Made by a program: the position numbers and the translations under genes. DNA of 64,000 nucleotides, taken from the NCBI GenBank assembly GCA_029948255.1, contig JALIZF010001489.1, positions 62,001 to 126,000 on the forward strand. The letters run 5' to 3'. Shown one piece after another: positions 33,000-45,445 of this stretch (within the stretch, counting starts at the first letter, position 1; each line of letters opens with the position of its first letter). This DNA comes from Telmatactis stephensoni (Eukaryota > Cnidaria > Anthozoa > Actiniaria > Isophelliidae). A model generated the notes under the pieces. That model was not told where the DNA came from. It ran no database searches and saw only the letters and a list, made by a program, of their open reading frames with translations.

Positions 33000-35480
33000 A
33001 TTAAACTAGTAATTGATTTTTGTACAAAAACACACGAGTCAAAATATCCCACCAACAGCCTAAGGCATTTAGTAATCAATAATTTGATCCGTGGAATCGA
33101 CTTCATTCTGTCATCTATATTGGTTCAACGTTTTGTCACTTAAAATCTGGAAACAGAAATGCGTAATTCTTGGAATTATGTTTTTGATTTGTTGTTTTTA
33201 TCGTTTTCATCAATGAGGTCAAATTCGCAGTGAGGACGGTTAACTTTATGATCATATATCCAACAGTTAAGCTTTTTGTCAGCCAACTGCAATGAAGCCT
33301 TTTTAATTTGGAAACAAAAGCAATTACATCGAAGTAAAAAGTCCTTAATAAACTTCAGTGGAAGTAATTGAAAAGAATCGCTTTTGTATGAGTAAAAACA
33401 TAACTGTTCATATCATTTTCTCTTTGGACAACATTTCTCGAAACGATTGGCAAGGAACGGTAATAAAACAGCAATCGGAAATGAAAGAAAATGGAGTGAT
33501 AAGACATAAAACCAATCTTCAAGCTATAGGATGGCCACAGATATTGGATTCACAAATTTGCGAAATGCAATAAAATACAAAACTTATTTGATTTGCCTGT
33601 GGAAGTGAAAGAATTTTGTGACAAAATCCAACCCAAGAATTTATTGAGCAATTTCAATTTCTTTTTCAGAAAATCATATTGCCTGAAATGGACACAATAA
33701 GAATTACCTTGACGTAATACTAAGAAAATCGATTTTAAATTTAGAGCACTTCTTTTGAATAATAATCAATTTTTAGAAAAAAGACTCACCAAAGAGCAGT
33801 GTGCAAGCCGTCAGCTCATTGTGCTCAAATCCAACACCCTCTACAGCCCGTTTTTGCCATGAATTGATAACAGGAAAAGCTCTACGCTATTTGCATAATA
33901 AATCTGTGTAACGCGATTTCTAAATCTCGGGATTATAAAGCCACAGATTTCTTTGGAGGTCTATAACTGGACGCCTATCTCATTGGATAAACTCTAAAGG
34001 CTTGATCGCCGGGAAGGCCAATCACTTTATACTTAGACTGGCTGGATGTAGTTGTGTTGATACTATCAAAATGCCCGACAGTGGCTTTCTTTGCACAAAC
34101 GAAGCAATTAAATGCTACCTTGTACACTATGAGACTTCAATCTCACAGCTTTCATAATCCGTGACACTTGTTTTCACTTACAAAGCAATTTGATGGCCAA
34201 TAATCATTGCCAATACAATACAGGATGAACAATAAAACTAACATTTGACTAGAATTGTATTCACAACACGAAATATAAACTGAAACACGGAAATTACTTC
34301 AAATTAGCAAATTCCTTAGAAACAAAAATGTACTGCAATGTATTGCAAGACGTAATTTACTCATGTTTTGAGTGCCAAAGAAGAAAGCATCTTTCAACTC
34401 GTCGATGTCGTTAGAGATTACCAAGTGGTTTTTAAGGGTAAACCTCCATTATGAGCCACAAAAATACCGGTTATTTTAGAGAAGTTGACATTGTGAATTG
34501 GCTGCCAGGATGTTTGCGAAACTCAGACAGATCGTCGCATAGTCAGTGCAAATAAATCAATACTGGAATCTATATATCAGTGCAGTTAAATAGAAAGAGA
34601 TCAGAACGGAAAGGGTTAGGTTTGAGCAGTAAAATTGTCAAATATGCCTAAACAAAACCTAAAAAATCTCCATTATTCTGAATATAAATAAAGTAGTATT
34701 TGCACTGTTTTCTGCCGATAAATTGTTGGTTTTCGAACACCACACCATCTCAAAATAGTGATTACACCTTCTTGATAAAGAACAGAAAAATTCTAGTGTT
34801 ATACAGAAACAAAATGAAACGAAAGTGAAGTAGAAAATACAAAAGAGAAAAAGGAAAGTGAAAGGGAAAAACTGAAAAAGGAAGTTGAGATTTAGAAAGC
34901 TGGAAATGAAAAGACAGCACTAAAATAGAAATTATGATTGAAATGAAAGAAATGAAATAAAGAATAAATGAAAGAAAAATCCAATAAAGTAAAACCAGGA
35001 AATGAGAGTGAAAGTCGGGAAAAGAGAAAATAAGGAAATGAACAGAAACAAATTTATGAGAGTCCATAGCAACGGTAGAAATATTTCTACATTTCACTGT
35101 AAATCAAGCAATCAGAACTACAAGCCAACAATGATCATCAAACCAAACCAAAGTGGATATAGGAAAACACTGTCACTCTCGCTGTTGACTTTATCCCAAT
35201 TTTCACAAGAGTTTCGATTTCCACATGCCAGTGAAACCTAATCCAAAAGCAAACAATTTAGATTTATGCAACATTCATTGTCAGAGTTGTCTTGTTTCCC
35301 ATTTACTGCACGCGGCTCTACCGATCATTTCTAGACTGACACAAGATCTTCCTCTAAGATTATCTAAGTAATAGAGTACATCGATACCGATTTATACGCA
35401 CTAGTCTAGCTGACTACTCTTCATTTAAAATCATACGTACTAGATATTGAATACCAAGTCTAAGGAAAAGGGGGGGGGGG
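33000..35480. other. Gene-free stretch
   Basis: AT-rich sequence; apart from the candidate exon border at 33,790 I see no supportable gene. A purine-rich stretch (34,800-35,050) yields a low-complexity minus-strand frame that is not credible as coding. Confidence 0.45.
33790..33900 (-). promoter_or_regulatory. Possible first exon and promoter region on the minus strand
   Basis: A donor (CTCTTTG then GTGAGTC) ends an exon-like stretch at 33790. About 100 bp upstream is an exact octamer ATGCAAAT (minus strand, 33889-33896), a POU-factor type site, near an AT-rich TTTATTA. The stretch contains two short upstream ORFs and no long frame. It could be the first untranslated exon of NOS, some 18 kb upstream of the coding start, or chance. 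There is no direct evidence of transcription. Confidence 0.2.
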
Positions 35481-35868
35481 GAGACTCCATTGTAAAAGGA
35501 TCGGGTATGCTCGTTGTATCTCTTAGGGGTAAAAATCAGCGATTTGGTATCTTTTAGGGTATTAAAATCGAAGTTTAGAGCTTTAGCATTTCCTGGTCTC
35601 TCTTAGGGTATCAAAAGAGCCCATCACTTATTATCTTGTTCTCCAACTGGATGAAATTTGCACAACAAAAGCGTGTCAACCGTTCAATTTTATGTTCAAT
35701 ATAATAATGTTGACTTCATTTGCTTGTTATAAATTATCGCTGGTATATATATCTCTTAGGGGTTAAAAATCGACCAGCCACGCCCTTCTTAAAAGACTTC
35801 CGGTATCTTTTAGGGGTATTTTTAAAAAATTCCGACGAGCATACCCGATCCTTTTACAATGGATCCCC
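35481..35868. mobile_element. Foldback element with ATTGTAAAAGGATCGGG ends
   Basis: The left end CCATTGTAAAAGGATCGGGT and ATGCTCGT is mirrored by ACGAGCATACCCGATCCTTT and TACAATGG. The interior repeats TATCTCTTAGGGGT and TATCTTTTAGGGGTATT several times. Confidence 0.8.
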
Positions 35869-37082
35869 CCCACCGGGGAGCCCAGTGATTTAGGTTTGGT
35901 GGTATAGGCACGAGGACATACGTACACACCTCTCTCCCCTAATGAGCATATGGAAAATCTCGATACTGTATGGCTGTTTGCGGTAATCGTTTCTAAAGTG
36001 AAACGGTACATCGATGACTGCGATTAAATTTTTACTTTTGGAAATATTTGATGAAAAATTTCGGAAATTTTACTCTTAGAAGTGATGGATGTTGGGCAGC
36101 ACTACCTCTTCCATCCAATTCGAGTCCTTCACTTCATCTCTCAGTGATGGTTTGACACCATCGTTATTTGAGTCGTGTAGCTTTCGTTATCCCAGTGATG
36201 TGATCGACCGCATATTGTCAATTAAAACCCCAGTTACAATGGACTAAAAACCGCTAAGGCAAGGATGATTTACGGCAAGGGTGATTCCATTTTTTTTGGT
36301 GAAAAAAAAGATGAAATTTTTTATATCTGCAGTACTATACTGACTTGTATCGGCTTTATAGCTAATTCAATTAAGTCAGAAAAGTGCCAATTACAGCAAA
36401 GATGTTATCCGTTTCTTATCAAGTGGAATCATTCTTGCCTTAAATTATCCTTTTTGGTCCAGTGTGACTTATGGCGAGCTCAGAAAGTGCAAGTAAATTG
36501 TCCGAGTTAAAACGGATTACAAAGCAAAATTTCATTTATTGGATTATTTCAACTTTTGAGAACGTGGCCATGTTTTTTTTTGTGTAATTTCATGCCCTTA
36601 TAAGATTCCAAGGCTTTCAACGCTTATAGGACGTCCCGGCATTAATTCATACCGTCATTCACGCAACAGCAAGTGATAACATGACGAGTATGCGCGAGCC
36701 GCTGGACGGAAGTGGCCTCAATTACGGTTTTAAACTGGCCGGCTTAGGGCTACCTCTCTCATAAATAGAGTCGTATATAGTCTCCTTAATGTTTTCGGAG
36801 CATTACATTCGAGTGCGGAAGTATGAATAGCTAGAAATTATCCTTTCAAAATTATCAATTTGTCCAAGACAATAGAAGTTGGAGACATGCGCAGACGTTA
36901 TCACTTGCTGCTCTTTCAGGACCTGTTTACATGCTAGAGGGTCGATCGTCCTCCATCTAAGAGGACGACTCCTAACCTACTTTGATTTAAATGTTTGTTT
37001 AGAAAAAATTACAAAAGTCTACAAAATGCTAGCCCTACTAGGAGGGTTAGCCGAGCGAGTAGGTCAGAATGACCCTCGTCTT

Positions 37083-37331
37083 GGGGTGACTCGCCTCCAG
37101 TGTAAGGGAATCCAGAATGATGCAAGATTCCGGATTCCTAGAGCTTTCTTAAGGATTCAAATGGCCAGATTCCGGATTCCAATGGCTAGATTCCGGATTC
37201 CAAGGGCTGAATTCCGGTTTCGAAGGACTGGATTCCGGATTCCAAGTCCGCGGCTAGATTCCAGATTCTAAAATCATTTTTTGGTGATATTTCGCATTCC
37301 GGATTCCTTTACATGTGGCGAGGTGACCCTA
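37083..37331. mobile_element. TIR element carrying a GATTCCGGATTCC minisatellite
   Basis: The ends GGGTGACTCGCCTCCAGTGT and ACATGTGGCGAGGTGACCCT are inverted repeats. The interior (about 37120-37265) is a degenerate tandem of about 20 bp with core AGATTCCGGATTCCAA and GGC. It produces an arginine-rich RIP repeat frame on the plus strand that I do not treat as a gene. Confidence 0.75.
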
Positions 37332-38975
37332 TGAACTGTAAACAAAACAGAGAAATACAATAAAACTGAACTAAAGGAGGGTCACCGGCCTTCTACGAGA
37401 GTGATCCTATCACCGTGTAAAAGGCCCTAGTTAGAATGGGGGTTGGGAATGTCAGTTGAGTTTTTTGTTGTACATGGTGTCTTGTTGTACAAAGCCTTGG
37501 CAATGATAAACGTCTGTTACAATATAAACTGATCGACAGATAGCATAATGAAATCATGATATAATAATTAAACTGACAATATGAACCCGTAAAAGATCTA
37601 GTCTGGCGGGAAGGCCTAACCGTAGCAAAAAAGACGCATTTTCGAATTTACCTGGATCAGTTTATCTGACATAGTTGAAACACCATTCCACGTAGAATTA
37701 CTATACAACCACTTCTAGAACAATGGAACGGTACTTCCTTTCAGTAATACTTCCATAATAACTGTTTATCTGAACTAATGAACTACCCTGCCTGCCCAAT
37801 TAATCTGCGTAAATCACAGAGATATAAGGTGATGTAAAATTTGAAGAAGTCAAAGAGATGAGATAAATTGTACACGACCTTGGTTATAACCCCTGCTAGC
37901 AACTCAACGAATATGTTGTAGTTTGGATTTTCCAAGTGGTTAATTTTTTAGAGCATTGTTTTGCTTTGTTAACCCACTTTCTTTCAGTTTATTCCTTTGT
38001 AACTAGTCTAACTACACTGATAACTTCAGCTCATCATAAAACCCTTAACATAACCTTAAATCAACCCTCAGAAAAATTCTAACCAGTGGAAAAAAATAAC
38101 TCACGACATATACAGTACATTGGATCACGTGACTTATTCGCTGCATGGATATTGCGTCAGTAAAGGGAAGATTCTCTGTTATCACTAAAGCTAGAAATAC
38201 ATGGACTTTAGAGATAATAAAGTGATGGTTGCATACCTATGGACTTGGAGAGCAGGACAATTCCTTCGTCTCGTTTGCTGTGTTCATCTTTCTGACATTC
38301 TCAGGGCCTTTTACCAAACCAGCGCAGATATTTTGTCTATTAACTAAAAAAACGTCTTGATTATATATTGGAATACCGAACGGTTCTTAACTCAGTTGTA
38401 ATTACGTCTTAAGAGCGGTTTTTCCAGTAGAAAGCGGGCTTTAAAATCCCATGCATTATCGTGTTGTTATAGGCTAATCGAGTCAACTTTGACCGACAGT
38501 TTCAAAGTGACCGAGGAAATGTCGCTCGTGGTTGTTTTGACTTATAAAATCATTATAGACAGCCTCATGCTGAGCAGGACAGTAAATTATCTTGAGGTTG
38601 TAAAATAATATGCTTGCCGCTATGTATTCCTATGTCTTTGAAGCGCGCTTCTGAAGCCGCTGATTGGACAAAACCGACAAAATATCAAGCCAAATTGTTT
38701 CATGTCTCGAGGACAATAGGTGCTTGGAAAAAAACTGAAAACAACAGGCAGAAAAGTTTGGCGTATGGCACAGAAATATGAGGAATACAAGAGAAAGAAG
38801 ACAAAAACTGTAAAAACTGTTTGTCTTTTTTCCTCTACAATAGGTTGCTATCAGAAGACGTCATATCCCGTCCCGTGCGGAATTTTTACCAGCTGAATTG
38901 TAACTAAGTTTTCAAAAGAATTCTTTATGGTTGAAAGCTTTTGACCCCCAGTCAAACCGGTTTTTGCCCTCCAGA
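37332..38975. other. Gene-free stretch
   Basis: AT-rich and stop-dense; nothing recognised. Confidence 0.5.
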
Positions 38976-38977
38976 AA

Positions 38978-39190
38978 AAATAAATAAATAAATAAATAAA
39001 TAGATAAATATTCTTTATTTATCCTCGAATTTCAGAGTAGCATTTCTGCTAATATCTCCGAGACTCATTCGCACACTCGCTACCCCTACATTCGATATAC
39101 TCTGCATACAATTTAAATAAAAGAAATCAGCCCCCTTAACCGGGCCAGCCTGGTTCATGTGATCAAGCCCTAAGAGCAGAATAGACTTAA
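38978..39190 (-). mobile_element. SINE copy 3, 3' part, minus strand
   Basis: An AAATAAATAAATAAATAAA run at 38,978 is the reverse complement of the SINE tail. The sequence read on the minus strand contains GTATGCAGAGTATATCGAAT and GGGTAGCGAGTGTG, matching the body of copies 1 and 2. The tRNA head is not recognisable. Confidence 0.6.
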
Positions 39191-39431
39191 CTTAAAAAAA
39201 GAGCAAACTAGAAAAGAGCAGACCATTTCAGAATTTTTGAACAAACCTGAATGAATAATGCAGAGCAGAACAAACTAGAGAAAAAGATAATCACTCTACT
39301 ATAAAAAAAGGTAAAGCACTATATTTAACGTCCGCGGAAGTTCCTTCAGCTAGAAGCAAAGCTAGAAGCTGGTCTTCCAGAAAGCCGTTTTAATAAACCT
39401 GGGCACTACTAATTAGCTGTTAGAGTTAATA

Positions 39432-39435
<4 letters not shown>

Positions 39436-39468
<33 letters not shown>
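39436..39468 (+). repeat. (CAT)n microsatellite
   Basis: About 11 CAT units followed by ATTTATTAACTTATATAGCG, which resembles the reverse of the LINE/SINE tail GCTATATAAAT seen at about 45,270. Confidence 0.85.
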
Positions 39469-39469
<1 letters not shown>

Positions 39470-39618
39470 ATTTATTAACTTATATAGCGCTAATATCAAT
39501 AGACTTTTTCATCAACGCATGCAAAAAATAAAATAAAAGTACAAAATCTAATATATATCCTAGTTTACAAAATTATGAAAATCATTGTATTTCTAGTGCA
39601 ACGTATGTTTAAGGAATA

Positions 39619-41456
39619 ATATAAAAATTAGGTACTACCTAATAGCGGAGCTCCCATTTCTATGTTCTTGATTCAAATGAATTGGGATTCCTGTGTTAAT
39701 TGCCCCAATTGTAAAGGTCTTGAAAGATGAAAAAGTTGAAATGAAGATTATGAAAATGAAAATTAAAGCCTGGTTTTCACTACGACGCAAGCACAAGCGC
39801 AAACATAAGCGCAAGCACAAGGATCAAAACTTTTTGATATCTTGTGCTTGCGCTTATGCTTGCGCTTGTGCTTGCGTTCGTGTTTTACTAGTGAAAACAG
39901 ACAATCTTATGCTTGCGCTTGTGCTTGCATCGCTAGTGAAAACCAGGCTTAAGGCATTTGCTTTGGTTTGTATATACTCTCTCCCTTTGGTCTCCTGTGA
40001 ATTGTATGGGCTTGTAAGCTTGAAGTGACCTTTATTATAGTATATTTCAATGTTCAGATACACTGTCAGATTTCATAATTGACTTTGTAGTGGTTCATAA
40101 TTCTCAGGAATAGAAAGCAAAAATCTCCAAAACCTTATTTCATTGATACAAATAATTAACCCTTTTCAACATCCTGGATATTGCAGAACTACATCTCTTG
40201 ATTTGCTTGTTTTCACTATATTGTGACATCTTGTTTTTTTTGTGTGGTTTAGTGTTGTTGTTGTTGTTGTTGTTTTGTTTTGTATTTTTAATGACACACT
40301 AGGTGAATACTTGTCTCTTCCAGATTACACTGATAATACAATTTAAAGTGATGATAAAAACAGCTACTTGACACAACAAGAAAACAAGGAATTACTGAAG
40401 TATTTTCAATTTGCATTTACTAGTAAGGTCTCATATGGGCTCAAGGAGCAACTTCATGCTCAATGGTAAAACAACTCTATTTTGCATGCAAATTCTTTCC
40501 TTTTTCCTGTCATTAGTCAATCAGTTTCATTAAATTCCAGACCGTTCCAAACTTGAACTGTATATACACATTATCCGGGTTGAAATGAGTTCAAAATCAA
40601 TTTTTTATAAATTTTATTATTAAAAGTAGTGCAAAAAGTTCACTGTAAAACAATGTCATTATACATTTATTACTTGAGGGTTTGTCTAAACTTAGCCACA
40701 GTTCAACGTGCATAAGCGTCTATTTTTTCAAAGTCATCAGTCCCAAATAAAACTGAGATAAATGATCAAATATAGGTACAACGGACTTTTTGACATCAGA
40801 TTTTTTTCTCTCAGGGTCTTTACCTTGAAGTGCTTTCCTTGTTGTCTTTCGAAGCGTAGTCCTCATGCAGTCCTTGTTTCACACTCGATGCAGACGATTC
40901 TTAATTTTCAACTTTGGCTAGATTTTTAAGCAGCTTTACTGAAGGCATCTTCACGAAACGAAGAATACACAATCCTCAATGACTCATTCCTTATGAGAAG
41001 TTTTTTGAAGCTACGAATCCAACTAAAAAGTCGTCCAGTTTTGTAAATGTTCTCTGTGTCCTTCGTCTTTCGAGCAGTTTTTGAAACGACACCGGGCCCG
41101 AAAAAAATTCAAACGTACGGGTTTTTTTGCTTTAACTCGTCAAGATTAGCACCGATTAATGATCATGAAAATCGCTAAATTTTTACGAGGTTTTCAGAAT
41201 GATATTTTTAAGTTTTGCAAGTTTAAAACAGCAAGGAAACTTGTAAATTTTCAGTTTTCAAAGTGTCAGCGCGCGTCAAGTTGGCGCCAAAAAGCAATCA
41301 GCCAATCAGCATCGCGATGGACAGACAGGACGGACGGACGGACGGAAGTGACGCATACTCGAGCCATGACATCAACTCGATGGGCTACCATTTTTTCTAA
41401 AGTATGGTGCTCCGCTCGCGAGGACCTTCGGCCCGCGCGGGAGCTCCGCTATAAAA
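39619..41456 (+). mobile_element. 1.8-kb repeat R1 (non-autonomous element, copy 1)
   Basis: From AATAATATAAAAATTAGGTA to about 41,310 this is almost identical to 53,883 onward, with only a few substitutions and small indels. The last 140 bp are more diverged but both copies end GGGAGCTCCGCTATAAA. The left end contains TAGCGGAGCTCCC, the inverse of the right end, so short terminal inverted repeats are present. It contains a nested MITE (39,765-39,952) and poly-T/TTG runs. No transposase or reverse-transcriptase motif is visible; the small open frames inside are identical in both copies and are unlikely to be genes. Confidence 0.85.
39765..39952. mobile_element. Nested MITE with AGCCTGGTTTTCACTA ends (in R1)
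   Basis: The ends AAGCCTGGTTTTCACTACG and CGCTAGTGAAAACCAGGCTT are inverted. The core is built from ACAAGCGCAAACATAAGCGC and its complement TGCTTGCGCTTATGCTTGCG. The same insertion is in R2, so it predates duplication of R. Confidence 0.9.
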
Positions 41457-41465
41457 CGCGCGCGC

Positions 41466-41611
41466 ATGTCTCTGTACTGTGATATAAACACGATGGAAGA
41501 TGTAGAGCAAGAGAAAAGCAAGATTAGGAACACGAGGCGTAGCTGAGTGTTTCTCTTGCTTTTCAAGTGCTCTACATCTTACAGAGTGTTTATATCACAG
41601 TACAGAGACAT
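41466..41611. mobile_element. MITE of the CACGAGGCGTAGC family, copy 1
   Basis: The ends ATGTCTCTGTACTGTGATAT and ATATCACAGTACAGAGACAT, with inner AGATGTAGAGCA / TGCTCTACATCT arms, surround CACGAGGCGTAGCTGAGTG. The central CACGAGG(C/T)GTAGC(C/T)GAGT motif also occurs at 50,780, and CACAAAGTGTAGCC at about 63,259. Confidence 0.85.
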
Positions 41612-42004
41612 AAGCGATCGTTTTATATTGCTTTTATAAAATATTTTCGACGTTTTTTGGGCGAGCCATGTCTCTGTCTCTAGCCAGCCAATCAGCGCGC
41701 GCGTTATATCTCAAATATTGTATAAAATATAATATACAATAACTTCCTTATATACAATATAAATAAGTAAATATTTAAATAAATTTATAAATTGAATAAG
41801 TTAATTATCTAAAAATTTATAAAAAAGATATCCTTAGACATAAACTAGTGATCTAAAAATAAATAAAGAGTTTATTTGTATGTAATAGTCGAGAAAGACT
41901 AGTCTCAATAGGGTCTATTAAGTTAGAGTGTATTAGCACATCGGTAATTGTCTAATTAGTAGTGCTTAGGTTAATTGACACTACTCTAAATTATACGGAA
42001 GCTC

Positions 42005-42232
42005 AGGGGGTGTTTACATGGCACTAGGATCATCCTAGCTAGCAAGCGAATCATCCTACCTGCTATACATTTACTGCATTCTGTTTACATGGAAACTGAT
42101 TTGTGTCTTCACTTCGGGTACTAGGATCATCCTACTAAACAGTATGCAGTTAATGTATAGAAGGTAGGATGACTCGCCTGCTAGGATGATCCTAGTGCTA
42201 GGATGATCCTAGTGTGATGTAAACACACCCTT
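42005..42232. mobile_element. MITE with GGGGGTGTTTACATG ends, copy 2
   Basis: Same architecture as 20,184-20,410: GGGGGTGTTTACATGGCACT at the left, AACACACCCTTA at the right, CTGCTATACATTTACTGCA and GGATCATCCTA modules inside. Small internal differences show independent decay. Confidence 0.9.
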
Positions 42233-42623
42233 ACTTGAAGCTGATTGGTTAGTTCCCTCTCAAGATTTACCAAGCAATTTGAATATGCCCGACGAAGAAT
42301 GGCTTTGGGAAAGTGATTGATTTTCAGTTTTGCAAAACTTTTCTAAAGTCATATTTGACGAATGTTCGAATTTGGAGAAAAATATTAGATATTTTATGAT
42401 CGATCAGATCATTGACCAAGTCGAAACACCTCTGAAGGGACTTGTCGCGTTAAGCATATTCATTTGTTATTGTAAAATGGACCGTCTAGAATTAGAATTA
42501 CCATTCTATCTGTAATGTCAATGTTTTTTATTATCATTCGGAAAACATTGACCGCCATTGTGCCAAGAAAATTGAGTAGTTATGATATGATATCAGCGTT
42601 TTTATCAAGTCACTCATCTATTT

Positions 42624-42776
42624 AACAAAACAAAACAAAACAAAACAAAACAAAACAAAACAAAACAAAACAAAACAAAACAAAACAAAACAAAACAAAA
42701 CAAAACAAAACAAAACAAAACAAAACAAAACAAAACAAAACAAAACAAAACAAAACAAAACAAAACAAAACAAAAC

Positions 42777-42803
<27 letters not shown>
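42624..42803 (+). repeat. (AAAAC)36 microsatellite
   Basis: A perfect 5-bp array of about 36 units. Its complement gives a repeating FCFVL frame, which is not a gene. Confidence 0.97.
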
Positions 42804-42807
<4 letters not shown>

Positions 42808-43346
42808 CGGACAAATTAGAGCTGTCTTTACAGCCATTCAGCCAACCATATGACAGATCATGAGTCAGGGAACCATTTGATCTAAAACTCATTGCTCGAA
42901 AGGTTACTATAGCAACGTCACGTCAACTTTAACAAAGGTCATTTTTCTACTAAAATAAATAAAAACACACGTTTTCTACGGTGAACGTTTTTGAAATTCA
43001 TTCTAAAGAAAGTTCATATCTTCATCTTTTTATTTGGCAAAGAACGAAACATTTTTTCCTTCTTTGCACTACAGACGGGAACCTGAAATATTTCAAAATT
43101 TCGATTTTACGAAATAAAAAAAATCTGTAGTGCCAATTTTTCCATATTTCGTTAATTACTGTAGCTGTATATTAGAATAAAGTTGACAAATTATGAATGG
43201 ATTTTACCGTTTAGTTTTGAAGAGTTTTGCCCCCAAAGATCGACCACCCGACATGACGTCAGCAAAATAAAATTTCTGCAAGTTCCAATGTTGCGCATGC
43301 TCATGATCTTGAGCGCGCGCTCTAAACTATAGCGAGCTACCTTAAG

Positions 43347-43640
43347 CCTTCCGTCCACACGTAAACGCCTAAAACGCTCAGCATACACCGTATACTCATG
43401 CTTTCGAAAACACTCTCCAAAGTGGATACTTGCGGAAACTCCATTCACGTGCTTTCATGTGGACAATCATAAACGCATATATTAAATAACGCTGCTTGCT
43501 CAATTAATGAAGCGTCCTCCTTGTTTAGGAATCAAAGCGCTTTTGTGTGGACGAAACTAAACGCATTAAAAATATACTTTACAAATACAACTATCTATTC
43601 GCGTGTGGAGTTTGCAAACGTACTTATACGTGTGGGCGGG
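43347..43640. mobile_element. MITE with CCGTCCACACGTAAACGC ends
   Basis: The left end CCGTCCACACGTAAACGCCT and the right end ACGTGTGGGCGGG are inverted. The interior repeats TGTGGAC, AAACGCAT and CTCCA...GTGTGGAG modules. Confidence 0.65.
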
Positions 43641-44739
43641 TCCTCAGTGACTCACCGCAAAAAATGAGGAGCACATGGTAGAATAACTAAAAGCTACATG
43701 AATCATTACATGAATCACAACGCTTCTAAATTGCCTCGTCCTGACACACCAAAGAACTTCATTTGTTGATGTCTTAAGTCGAAAATGAGTGAAGTTTCAT
43801 GTATCTCTGTCCACAAATTAAACTTTTCGTTATAGTCCTGCGGGGGAATATGATAAGGGAAGGAAAAGAAAAGAAACAAAAGAAGACCAAAGAGAAAAAA
43901 TATTGCATGTTCAAAATCATGTTCAAAAGCTGATCATGTTAGTTGAAAATATATATGCGTGTAGTGGCTCTTAAACAATAGAATTGAAATGAAAAGCAAA
44001 CGCCGGGTCACGTCCGCGCGCACGTCAAAAATCAAATTCTATTGTTTGAAAGCCTTGCGTGCGTGATGGCAAAGTTACTAAAAATAGCCTTAGCCGCCAT
44101 GCACGAACATCACACAGATATCAATACTGAGGTTCGCTCTCTTAGTGTTATGGTCTCTTGGTAGTGGCAACGATAGAAAACTGATGAGACTTTCTTTTAC
44201 TCATGTTATATACATGTTCTTTTAGTACTGATAACCAAAAGTATAAACCAAAGACATAGTTACTTATTGTCTAGCATTACATCTACCTTCGCTAAAATTT
44301 AAACTGTTACGTTGTAAAATGTCTAGCTTTTGGTAACATATGCAAGAACAACTGACAACTGAGGGACGTATCAGGCTATCGATCGGCAAAGGCTACTAAT
44401 GTGCTGGAATAGGAAGAGTTGTCATATCTTATTCTTAATTTTAGATCTTCAATGTCGTGAGTTTTTCCGATCTCAGTGTTGCCTTCCACTACGTACCCTT
44501 TTTTCTTGAAATATATTTCGGCCCGCCCGCTTACCGGCCTTGTCAGTCGTCTGTAAGCTGTGCGACCGATAGAAGGATTATTTGATAAACGCCGATCAAA
44601 TTAAAGGATGGCAAGTTCGAATGAACGATCAAAGGAAGTCGGAATGAATGACCGACAAAAAGGAATTCTGAATGAATGATCAGGAAAAAGCAATGTTCGA
44701 CGTTTTCCCTGTTCATTTCGAATTAATAATATAATATAT

Positions 44740-44826
44740 ATTTACCTTTTAAACACCGGACTCTAGTGTTTAAATGATAAAATTTATCTTTTAAACACTA
44801 TAGATTCTAGTGTTTAAAAGATAAAC
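44740..44826. repeat. Short inverted/tandem repeat with TTTAAACACT
   Basis: TTTTAAACACCGGACTCTAG, TGTTTAAATGATAAA, TTATCTTTTAAACACTATAG and CTAGTGTTTAAAAGATAA form overlapping hairpins. It may be a MITE remnant. Confidence 0.5.
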
Positions 44827-45189
44827 ATGACTCAAACTGACTATCGGGTACCCACATTCTCACATTGATCCCCCACACAACTTGAATCAAAACTTAGTAG
44901 TTACTGACATACAGTCAATTGTACAGTATATAGCTAAAAAATTAGTAAATTGAAAATCACGGCCGGGTCACCCTCCGCTATTGAGAACCCCACTGAATAA
45001 AGATTTCAAGTTTAATGCCCAAACATATATACATGAATTACACAGAACGATATGGGCGGATGAGCTCAACTGTGCCAACGGCCATCATGCACATATTTTT
45101 GAGTTATGTTTTGTTGTTTCTTATAATAGCTGTGGTTGTAATATGATTTTGTTTAAAATTATTGTAAAATGTTGAGTAGTATCGTGGTA

Positions 45190-45320
45190 TGGACTGTGTA
45201 GCGGCAGCCAAAGGCGCCAACCTAAGCTCTTGGTCTACCTCGGTTTGTTTTGTAAAGCGCTTAGAACAGATCTGGATAGGCGCTATATAAATGTATTATT
45301 ATTATTATTATTATTATGAT
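45190..45320 (+). mobile_element. SINE/LINE 3' tail fragment
   Basis: TTTTGTAAAGCGCTTAGAAC, then GATAGGCGCTATATAAATGT and an (ATT)n run, is the form of a 3' end found on many animal non-LTR retroposons (L2/CR1-type tails). No reverse transcriptase is present. Confidence 0.6.
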
Positions 45321-45445
45321 ATAGTGATATCGACATACCTTTAATTTGGCTGTGCAGTCTTGTCCAGTCGGTTATCAACTCGTCTCGCAGTCTGCTGGCG
45401 AACACACACTGTCTCCCCAAAGTAGTTCGTGATATTACTATAATG

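Noticed and set aside
36879..37271. 130-codon frame with RIPMARFRIP repeats
   Set aside because: The repetitive half is the GATTCCGGATTCC minisatellite inside a terminal-repeat element; the upstream half has no support.
39436..39468. CRISPR-like or regularly spaced array
   Set aside because: Only simple microsatellites are present. No spacers with constant repeats exist anywhere in the window, and the genome is eukaryotic.
39693..40028. 111-codon frame in R1 (repeated at 53,957-54,292)
   Set aside because: It is identical in both repeat copies and largely crosses the nested MITE palindrome (KHKRKHKRKHK and ACAYACACA are mirror translations).
42614..42892. Minus-strand frames of repeating FCFVL
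   Set aside because: Pure translation of the (AAAAC)n microsatellite.
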